From Acidimicrobiia bacterium (GTDB taxonomy: Bacteria > Actinomycetota > Acidimicrobiia > IMCC26256 > JACDBD01), in assembly GCA_031177445.1 (NCBI GenBank), contig JAPSGP010000116.1:1-8061 (forward strand): a stretch of DNA of 8,061 nucleotides, read 5' to 3'. The translations under genes and the position numbers were made by a program. The notes below the pieces were generated by a model. That model was given only the letters and a program-made list of their open reading frames with translations, made no database searches and had not been told where the DNA came from. Shown here in pieces: positions 1 to 5,235 of this stretch (the first letter of the stretch is position 1; every line of letters starts with the position of its first letter).

Positions 1-367
1 GCGCGAGGAACACCGGCCTGACGTTCCGGTCGATTTCGGCGCCGAAGGCGTCGTCGTCGTACAGCAGGACGGGGCGGATCGAACCTCCGCCGGGGATTAC
101 GACCGCGATCTGCAGCTGCCGTTGATAGTCCGATGCCGCCTCGACCGCCCCCCGCACGTCGGCGCCGACCAGCGCGTCGACAACGAACCACGACACCGCG
201 ACACCATCCTGTCCGAGCGTTCCGACCGCGGCCCGCAGCGTCTCCTCGGTCCGGCCCGCGATCGTCACGATCGCGCCGTCGCGCGCGAGCGCCCGCGCGG
301 TCGCGAAGCCGATGCCGCTCCCACCGCCGATCACGAGCGCGTGCTGGCCGGCGAGGGGCTTCGTCAT
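1..367 (-). CDS. Short-chain dehydrogenase/reductase, N-terminal part (cut by left edge)
   Basis: About 122 N-terminal residues are visible; the catalytic half (Ser, YxxxK) lies beyond position 1. The protein starts MTKPLAGQHALVIGGGSGIG, a beta strand followed by the glycine-rich dinucleotide-binding turn of the Rossmann fold at residues 13-20. The usual leading Thr of TGxxxGIG is replaced by Gly. The cofactor-side strand ends in IAGR (about residues 38-41), a basic residue that would suit NADP(H). The segment IAVVIPGGGS (about residues 85-94) occupies the place of the usual NNAG motif, and the Asn in DRNVRPVF fits the structural Asn of helix alpha-4. The start overlaps the stop of the upstream SnoaL-like gene (ATGA at 364-367) and has no clear Shine-Dalgarno site, so translation is probably coupled. 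Likely an NAD(P)-dependent alcohol/ketone oxidoreductase of unknown substrate. The family call is firm; the reaction is not. Confidence 0.88.
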   Translation of the reverse strand, partial: MTKPLAGQHALVIGGGSGIGFATARALARDGAIVTIAGRTEETLRAAVGTLGQDGVAVSWFVVDALVGADVRGAVEAASDYQRQLQIAVVIPGGGSIRPVLLYDDDAFGAEIDRNVRPVFLA

Positions 368-816
368 GGGCGCGGCTGCACGAGCTGCGAGTCGGTCCAG
401 TCGACCAAGACGCGCCGCTCGCTGATCCGCCACGACCCGTCGTCGGCGCGCCGGTAGCGATCCTGGTAACGGATGTACATCACGTAGTCGGTGGCGTCGC
501 CCTCGCGGGTCAGATGGTGCGCGACGCAATACACCTCGCCGGTCGCCGAATCGCCGTCCACGTCGTAGCGGGCGTTGCCGAGAAGATGGAAGGTCCGCTC
601 GTACCTGGCGATCCGTTCCGTCAGAGTGCGCAGCGCCTCGTGGCCGGCGACGACGTTGGCGGGCTCGTCCGACTCTCCCGGGTCGTGGATCGCCAGTCGC
701 CCGTCGGGATGGAACGCAGAGATGAACAGCTCGGAGTCGCGCCGGTCGATCCCACTGGCATACCGCTCGGCGACCGCTCGCAGCTCGATGTGGTCGTGTG
801 GAGCAGCTGCGGTCAT
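364..816 (-). CDS. SnoaL-like / NTF2-superfamily protein
   Basis: A complete 150-residue protein, the usual length of a single-domain SnoaL-like (NTF2-fold) protein. It has the expected pattern: an N-terminal helical stretch (ELRAVAERYASGIDRRD, residues 11-27), then FISAFHPDGRLAIHD, a central FHLLGN (residues 76-81), and C-terminal strands ending in GSWRISERRVLVDW (residues 127-140). Family members form an alpha+beta cone with a ligand pocket; some are small enzymes (cyclases, isomerases, hydratases) and others are accessory subunits. Pocket candidates that can be seen are Asp24, His77 and His100/His101, but I cannot assign catalysis. The start overlaps the oxidoreductase stop (ATGA at 813-816) and its stop overlaps the dehydrogenase start, so it is the middle gene of a coupled operon and probably acts on the same substrate pathway as its neighbours. 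Confidence 0.88.
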   Translation of the reverse strand: MTAAAPHDHIELRAVAERYASGIDRRDSELFISAFHPDGRLAIHDPGESDEPANVVAGHEALRTLTERIARYERTFHLLGNARYDVDGDSATGEVYCVAHHLTREGDATDYVMYIRYQDRYRRADDGSWRISERRVLVDWTDSQLVQPRP

Positions 817-1748
817 CGGCCGGTCGCCGCCCGGAACGCAACGACGACTTCGTGGAGATGTTCGGCGGCCCCGTCATAGGAATCGGGGATGCGCAGGTGG
901 GCACGAAAGTCGGTCACCCCGGCATCGACCAGTGGCGCGAGGCGCGCCATCGTGGCGCTGAGGTCCGGGCTTTTGTCCTCGCGCCGCGCGAGCGGAAGCG
1001 TGCCCGCGACCTGGAGCCCGGTCGCGTCGCGGCCCGCCCGCGCAAGTGCGTCCACCATTCGCGGGATGCTCTCGGTCAGATCCACCGCGTCGTCACCCCA
1101 CGGGATCCAGCCTCGGCCGAAGCGCGCCAGACGCTCGACGACGCGGTCGTTGATCCTGCCGCTCACCCAGATCGGCACCCCGTCGGGCTGGAGCGGCTTC
1201 GGCATCATGTGGATCGCGTCGAAGCTGAGCTCAGAAGAGTCGACGCTGACGCGCTGGTCGCGCCAGAGCGCCTGGCAAACATCGAGCGAGGCGTCGAGCA
1301 GGCGACCGCGGTTCGCGAAGTCGAGCCCCGCCGCCTCGTACTCCTCGCGCTGCCAACCGATGCCGACACCGAGATCGAGGCGCCCGCCGGAGAGGACATC
1401 GAGGGTGGCGGCCGTCTTCGCCAGCACGACCGGCCGTCGGAGCGCGGCGATGAGGATGTTCGTACCGAGACGGATGCGCGACGTGAGCCCGGCGACGACC
1501 GACAAGGTGGTCAACGGCTCCAACCAGTGCCCGTCCGGACCGGTCGGCTGTCGACCTCCCTCGACTCCCCCCGACTCCGCGCGGCCGTAGGCCTCGAGGT
1601 TCTCGCCGAACACCACATGGTCGGAGACAAGCAGCCGGTCGACTCCCGCGGCATCGGCTGCCCGGGCGAGGTCGAGCACCGGCTTCCATCCGCCCGGGTC
1701 CTCGGGCGAGAACGTTCGCAGCATGATCGAGAGCTGAGGCGTACTCAT
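813..1748 (-). CDS. Luciferase-like (LLM class) F420-dependent oxidoreductase
   Basis: A complete 311-residue protein of the bacterial luciferase-like TIM-barrel family. Markers in order: LARAADAAGVDRLLVSDHVV (residues 28-47), EPLTTLSVVAGLT then IRLGTNILI (residues 77-100), RRPVVLAKTAATLDVLSGGR (residues 104-123), LGVGIGWQREEYEAAG (residues 126-141) and KPLQPDGVPIWVSGR (residues 184-198). This is the arrangement of actinobacterial F420-dependent oxidoreductases that move hydride between coenzyme F420 and a substrate; FMN use cannot be excluded from sequence alone. It is the first gene of the three-gene minus-strand operon. GAGG lies only two bases before the ATG, a short spacing, and the next gene upstream is divergent, so the promoter must lie in 1749-1868. 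The substrate is unknown. A SnoaL-like protein and a dehydrogenase next door suggest oxidation or reduction of a lipid, terpenoid or xenobiotic. Confidence 0.93.
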   Translation of the reverse strand: MSTPQLSIMLRTFSPEDPGGWKPVLDLARAADAAGVDRLLVSDHVVFGENLEAYGRAESGGVEGGRQPTGPDGHWLEPLTTLSVVAGLTSRIRLGTNILIAALRRPVVLAKTAATLDVLSGGRLDLGVGIGWQREEYEAAGLDFANRGRLLDASLDVCQALWRDQRVSVDSSELSFDAIHMMPKPLQPDGVPIWVSGRINDRVVERLARFGRGWIPWGDDAVDLTESIPRMVDALARAGRDATGLQVAGTLPLARREDKSPDLSATMARLAPLVDAGVTDFRAHLRIPDSYDGAAEHLHEVVVAFRAATGR

Positions 1749-1851
1749 GGCCTCAGCATCGCTCGGAGGTCAGTCCGGGTTCAAAGTCACTCCGGCGTTC
1801 GTTGGTCGTCGCGCGCGGGGCGTGCGAGGCAACGGTGGCTCCATGTGCACG

Positions 1852-1857
1852 TAGGAT
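1852..1857 (+). promoter_or_regulatory. Candidate -10 element upstream of the first membrane-protein gene
   Basis: TAGGAT fits the actinobacterial -10 pattern TANNNT and lies 11 bases before the ATG at 1869. Transcription would begin a few bases before the start codon. I see no convincing -35 hexamer 16-18 bases upstream. No good Shine-Dalgarno sits at the normal distance: the only AGGA is inside this same hexamer, 12 bases before the ATG. It lies in the 120-base gap between divergent genes. This is a sequence match only. Confidence 0.3.
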
Positions 1858-1868
1858 GACGCGCGCAC

Positions 1869-2486
1869 ATGCTCCTCGCAGTTAGCAGGGCCCCCATCGC
1901 GGCCATACTCGGATTGGCGCTGCTGGGTTCGGGCGCGCTGGTGTTCCAGCGCGCGCGCGGCATGGGCCGAAGAAGCGCACCTCGCCCCGATTCGGACCTG
2001 TCGTGGCCCGACGTCGCGAAGGCGGGCGATCAGGCCGATGCCGAACGGCGAACCTTGGTCAGCCGGTTCAGCCGTCAGCCAGGCGATCCCCCGCCCGTGT
2101 TCGCAGACGAGCTGCAGGGGCTGCACCTTCCGCCGTCGGCCGCCAGCATCACCTTGCAGACCGTTCGCGACACGGTCGCTTCCGGCGAGACCGCACCCGA
2201 CGAGGACGAGCAGCCGCGTCTGCCACTCACGTTCGCGCCCCGTGCGACGGCAACCCCGCGAGGAGCCGGGAACGACATCGGCCGGGAATCGGTGCCCGGC
2301 TCCCCCCGTGGGACTGAACCCGATGCCGACGAGCAAAGCGCAGAGGCACGCCCGGCACTGAGCTGGAACGCGTCGGACACGCAGCCCGCCGAGGGCTCGC
2401 ACTCTCAAGGGATGTCGTACGCGTCGCTGGTCGGCGAGTACCTGAAACGGCTGCGGTCCCCGAGGGATCGTGGAGGCGATTCCTGA
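1869..2486 (+). CDS. Hypothetical protein with N-terminal membrane segment
   Basis: I do not recognise this 205-residue protein. It begins with a hydrophobic stretch, roughly residues 8-27 (APIAAILGLALLGSGALVFQ), followed by RARGMGRR. The rest is hydrophilic and low in predicted structure, rich in Asp, Glu, Pro, Ser and Arg (for example TAPDEDEQPR, residues 108-117), with a short possibly helical tail, YASLVGEYLKRLRSPRD (residues 184-200). The basic cluster directly after the membrane segment suggests the soluble part is cytoplasmic if this is a signal anchor. The start is the first possible one in this frame, since a TGA lies 12 bases upstream. The next plus-strand gene begins 46 bases after its stop, so the two are probably co-transcribed. 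Opposite-strand open frames here are Arg- and Cys-rich and do not look like protein. Fairly likely a real gene, with no functional assignment. Confidence 0.6.
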   Translation: MLLAVSRAPIAAILGLALLGSGALVFQRARGMGRRSAPRPDSDLSWPDVAKAGDQADAERRTLVSRFSRQPGDPPPVFADELQGLHLPPSAASITLQTVRDTVASGETAPDEDEQPRLPLTFAPRATATPRGAGNDIGRESVPGSPRGTEPDADEQSAEARPALSWNASDTQPAEGSHSQGMSYASLVGEYLKRLRSPRDRGGDS

Positions 2487-2532
2487 CGCCGTTCGGACAG
2501 GTGCACACCCGACCGGGAGATCGCAGAGTTGA

Positions 2533-3198
2533 ATGTCTGTGCACGCACGCCCAGGGGTGACCTTGGCCCAGGCACGAATCGGATGGAAGGCACAAGGCGA
2601 GGTGGAGTCGCGCCGCGGCTGGAGCCGCGCGAAGAAGCAGCGCGCGATGTACGCGCTCGCGGCCGTGCTCATGGGCAGCGGGGCGACGCTGCTCGTCCTT
2701 TCGTTCGTGGCCGTGCTGACGAATCGCGACGCGGCGGACGAGAATCGGAACGCGGTCGTCATCCGGGCTGCGAATCGCATCGAGCAGGCGGGGCTCGGCT
2801 GCAGCGACCTCGCGATCGACGTCCCCGGTCGATCCGCGGTCGTCAGTCAAGGTTCGTGCACGAACCCCGCCGGGACCATGAACTTGGTTCACTACAGGAA
2901 CGCTCGTGCTGTGACCTACGCACAGAACATCGCCCACGCATACGGCTGCTCGGGCGCGACACCGGAAGCGGGCGCGCTCGTCGTGTCGGTCGTCAGAGGA
3001 AATCTGGTGATCCAGTTGTTGTCGCAGGACGTCGCCGAGGCCGAGAAGGTCCGGGATGCCGTCGGCGGACGCGTCGACGCCTTCGACTGCTCGACGCTCA
3101 CGGCGCCGGCACCACCGCCCGAGACCGCGCCACCGCCCGAGACCGCGCCGCCGGAGACCGCGCCACCTGAGCCACCACCCGAAGCGCCGCCCGCCTGA
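2533..3198 (+). CDS. Membrane-anchored hypothetical protein with four cysteines and a proline-rich tail
   Basis: I do not recognise this 221-residue protein, but its architecture is clear. A short cytoplasmic N-terminus with a basic cluster (RRGWSRAKKQR, residues 27-37) precedes one membrane segment (about residues 39-62, ALAAVLMGSGATLLVLSFVA). By the positive-inside rule the remainder should be outside the membrane. That part is a folded-looking domain of about 125 residues with exactly four cysteines (Cys90, Cys109, Cys139, Cys186), enough for two disulfides, and a helix-like VAEAEKVRDAVGGRVDAF near its end. From residue 194 the tail is repeats of PPPETA, a flexible linker-like region of the kind that can span or contact the cell wall. 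The start follows the preceding gene's stop by 46 bases, and the ribosome-binding site is weak. The real start could be a few codons further in, but the anchor would remain. Confidence 0.75.
   Translation: MSVHARPGVTLAQARIGWKAQGEVESRRGWSRAKKQRAMYALAAVLMGSGATLLVLSFVAVLTNRDAADENRNAVVIRAANRIEQAGLGCSDLAIDVPGRSAVVSQGSCTNPAGTMNLVHYRNARAVTYAQNIAHAYGCSGATPEAGALVVSVVRGNLVIQLLSQDVAEAEKVRDAVGGRVDAFDCSTLTAPAPPPETAPPPETAPPETAPPEPPPEAPPA
3112..3183 (+). repeat. Tandem repeat coding for PPPETA / PPETA
   Basis: An 18-base unit CCACCGCCCGAGACCGCG occurs twice without change (3112-3129 and 3130-3147). A 15-base shortened copy follows (3148-3162), then degenerate units to about 3183. All copies stay in frame, giving PPPETA, PPPETA, PPETA, PPE, PPPEA. 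Copy number is likely to vary between strains by slippage in multiples of three, so only tail length would change. Confidence 0.85.
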
Positions 3199-3222
3199 GC
3201 GTCAGCCAGCCGCCGGCGTCCG

Positions 3223-4229
3223 TTATTCGCGTGCGCGATGAAGATCCGCGAGTACCGGCGCGTGCGCGGCATCGGTGGCCAGGTTCGTCACCTCCCATGG
3301 ATCGACGGACAGGTCGAACAACTGCACGAATCCGTCGGGGTACTCGACGTACTTGTACTGCTCGGTGCGCAGTTCCCAGTTGCGCCCCATGTCGCCGCGG
3401 TAGCCGCCACAGACACGATCGCTGTTCACACCCGTCCGACAGCCCTGCAAGAGAACCTCCCGAGGCTGGCGTCGGGCCGGCGCGCCGCGCAGTTGCCGCG
3501 CGAACGATGAACCGTCGAGGAAGCCGGCCGGCGCCCGCGCCCCGGTTCAGTCGAGGATGGTGGGCAGGGGGTCGATGTTGCTCGTCAGCGGAGTTCTCGT
3601 CGACGTGCGGCGCGTTGAGCCCGAGGTAGAGGAGCAATGGCTCGTCGGGCTCGGTGCTCCGGATGAACGCCCGGCCCGTCCTGGTGAGCACGTCGGTCGA
3701 GTACTCCTCCGGTCCACCGTGAGAGACCGGGCGACGGGCGTCGACGCTCAACCCGAAGTCGTAGTACTTCAACCCGCCCTGGAAGACGACGAACCGATCC
3801 CATCCTGGAGGCACGTAGAGCCGCCCGCCGAACGGGAACTCGTTGAGGTACCGGCCGAACAGGCCGGTGCGGTACCCGGCGCCGTCGAGCATGGTGGCGA
3901 GCGTCCGGGACTCGTCCAGGTCCTCTCCGTCACGAAGCGTTTCGACACCGGTGTGATGCGGATATCGACCGGTGAGGATCGTGGCCCGCGACGGACAGCA
4001 CACCGGCTCGGCAACGAACGCGTTCGAGAAACGGGCCCAGTCGGGCGCGCGATCGAGCCGGGGCATCTGATCGACCGAGTCCCACCGCTGGTCGTCGGTG
4101 AGGATGACCACGATGTCGGGTCGAGCCCGGCCCTCAGGGCCGGCCGATGCCGCGCTCCCACCCGAGGATCAACGATGCTGCGACCACCGCCGGCAGCACG
4201 AGCACGAGCGTGCGTCTCGTCGTGCTCAT
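3223..4229 (-). pseudogene. Decayed secreted sulfatase (arylsulfatase family)
   Basis: Three reading frames each carry part of one sulfatase. Part one starts at 4229 (ATGA overlap with the methyltransferase stop) and gives a signal peptide, MSTTRRTLVLVLPAVVAASL. A frame change near GGGTGGG (4157-4163) leads to part two: GGSAASAGPEGRARPDIVVI, TDDQRW with metal-binding Asp residues, then PVCCPSRATILTGRYPHHTG. The latter is the CxPSR site (3986-4000) whose first Cys becomes formylglycine. Part two runs to YLGLNAPHVDE near 3600. The middle of the protein is then missing, including the region that normally holds the DNG motif and catalytic Lys/His. Part three resumes at PLTSNIDPLPTILD in a third frame, meets an in-frame TGA (3547-3549), and continues as TGARAPAGFLDGSSF to RTEQYKYVEYPDG and FDLSVDPWEVTNLA, the normal sulfatase C-terminus, stopping at TAA 3223-3225. 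The whole spans about 335 codons; intact relatives are usually 450-500. Intact proteins of this type cut sulfate esters outside the cytoplasm. Confidence 0.9.
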
Positions 4230-5107
4230 TCCTTTCGGCCCGCGCCCGGCGTCGGTTCCGTCTCGATTTGCCGCACCCAGAACCGCAGCGCCTGAGGGAC
4301 GAGCCCGAAGCGGGACGCGACGTCCTTGATCGTGAGCCACTGGGTTTGACGATCCTGCTGCTGGTCCAACACCGCCTGGACCGCTCGCTCGCGCACCTCC
4401 AGCGGTGTCCGCTGCTCGTTGCAGGTCACCAGGAGGCTCACGCGCGACCCGGCCCGGTAGTCCGAGAGGTGCTTCGCTGCCGCCAGCCCCGAGCCGGACC
4501 AATCGAAGTACTCGAACTTCCAGCCGAAGTACGAGAGCATCGCCTCGAGCGCCGCCCGGCTCGGTTGGCTCTCGATGTCCCCGCCCAGCGGCGGTGGGCT
4601 CGCCCCGAGGGGGCTTCGCACCTCGATCACCGACCCGTCGAGCTGCGAGATCCTCGAATCGAGGATCAGGTATTGCGGTTCGAGCGCCGCGATCTTCGAG
4701 AACAGGAGCATGTGATTGTTGATGTGGTACAGGATGCCGAAGCAGAACACGACGCCGCAGCGGCCCACTCGTTCGATGTTGGTGAACAGGTCGCCGAGCA
4801 CGAAGTCGTACCGGTCACGGGGAACGCCGTAGTGCTGGAGGTTCTCGTAGGTCTTGTCGATCAGGGCGGCAGAGTGCTCGATGCCGACGACCCGGCTGGC
4901 ACCGTTCTGCAATGCCGCGAACGAGAACCTCCCGTCGTGGCTGGCGAGATCGAGCACGCGGGCCCCGCGCAGCAGCTCGCGATGGGTGTGGACGAGGGCG
5001 AAATATCGGGCATTGAGGCGCTCCCGCCAGGGCCCGGTCTCGCTCGTCTCGACGAACCGTGGAAACGAGTCGAAGAACCGCTGCGGGTCGAAGCTCGCAT
5101 CCCCCAT
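4226..5107 (-). CDS. SAM-dependent methyltransferase with C-terminal IS3 OrfA-like helix-turn-helix
   Basis: A complete 293-residue protein. Residues 1-230 are a class I methyltransferase: motif I VLDLASHDGRFS (51-62), the acidic ribose-binding strand end VVGIEH (73-78, Glu77), FVLGDLF (102-108), and motif IV/V-like VVFCFGILYHI (119-129) with YLILDS. The chemistry would be SAM-dependent methyl transfer; the substrate is unknown. Residues 234-293 differ in kind. EVRERAVQAVLDQQQ, then WLTIKDVASRFGLVPQALRF with WVRQIE, closely follow the pattern of IS3-family transposase OrfA (RERAVRxVLE, then a helix-turn-helix ending TLRxWVRQ and an acidic tail). This suggests a DNA-binding or dimerising tail captured from a transposase, with no stop or frame break at the join. 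The stop overlaps the start of the sulfatase pseudogene, so the two were one operon. The ATG lies six bases after a TANNNT element, so the mRNA may be leaderless. Confidence 0.88.
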   Translation of the reverse strand: MGDASFDPQRFFDSFPRFVETSETGPWRERLNARYFALVHTHRELLRGARVLDLASHDGRFSFAALQNGASRVVGIEHSAALIDKTYENLQHYGVPRDRYDFVLGDLFTNIERVGRCGVVFCFGILYHINNHMLLFSKIAALEPQYLILDSRISQLDGSVIEVRSPLGASPPPLGGDIESQPSRAALEAMLSYFGWKFEYFDWSGSGLAAAKHLSDYRAGSRVSLLVTCNEQRTPLEVRERAVQAVLDQQQDRQTQWLTIKDVASRFGLVPQALRFWVRQIETEPTPGAGRKE

Positions 5108-5113
5108 CGTCGA

Positions 5114-5119
5114 ATCCTA
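5114..5119 (-). promoter_or_regulatory. Candidate -10 for a leaderless methyltransferase transcript
   Basis: Read on the minus strand, TAGGAT is followed by six bases (TCGACG) and then the ATG at 5107. This is the spacing expected when transcription starts at the A of the start codon, as in the leaderless mRNAs common in actinobacteria. There is no Shine-Dalgarno in the six-base interval, which agrees. The -35 region is not recognisable. It lies in the 128-base gap shared with the divergent sulfotransferase, for which I see no convincing promoter. Confidence 0.4.
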
Positions 5120-5235
5120 GGGAGGCCGCAGGACACGATGGCATGCGGCGGCACGCATTGGTGCGGTTGAATGCCCCCGATCGATTCGACCGACGTGTGG
5201 GCACGCCCGGCGTGGACGCCCCACAATTGAGGCCG

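Noticed and set aside
798..1859. Plus-strand open frame of 353 codons opposite the luciferase-like oxidoreductase
   Set aside because: Low-complexity, Arg-rich antisense frame; the minus strand carries a complete, motif-bearing oxidoreductase with coupled neighbours.
1770..2780. Minus-strand open frame of 336 codons opposite the two membrane-protein genes
   Set aside because: Arg- and Cys-rich with no domain. It straddles the boundary between two plus-strand frames, one of which has a clear membrane anchor and repeat tail.
3199..3222. Possible terminator between the converging genes
   Set aside because: There is a short CGCCGGCG palindrome, but no stem with a usable loop and no T run on either strand.
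3547..3549. TGA read as selenocysteine in the sulfatase
   Set aside because: Sulfatases are not selenoproteins, the position is not catalytic, and the same gene has a frameshift and a large deletion, so simple decay explains it.
3098..4111. Sulfatase taken as an intact 337-residue protein from GTG 4111
   Set aside because: After YLGLNAPHVDE the frame becomes Arg-rich nonsense and runs into the end of the opposing gene, while the true C-terminus is readable in another frame down to TAA at 3223-3225.
4130..4145. Small GGCCC-TGA-GGGCC hairpin near the sulfatase frameshift, as a programmed frameshift signal
   Set aside because: The stem is only five pairs, the out-of-frame stop follows the point where frames must change, and two further lesions in the gene make a programmed event unlikely.
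3557..5170. Uninterrupted plus-strand open frame of 537 codons opposite the sulfatase and methyltransferase
   Set aside because: Its protein has no recognisable domain and is rich in Arg, Glu, Val and Pro, as expected for a mirror frame in GC-rich DNA. It crosses the junctions of two genes whose families are clear on the other strand.
5059..5235. Longer start for the sulfotransferase, 59 codons upstream
   Set aside because: It would overlap the divergent methyltransferase start, has no family motif, and ATG 5236 lies just before the first beta strand with GAGG upstream.
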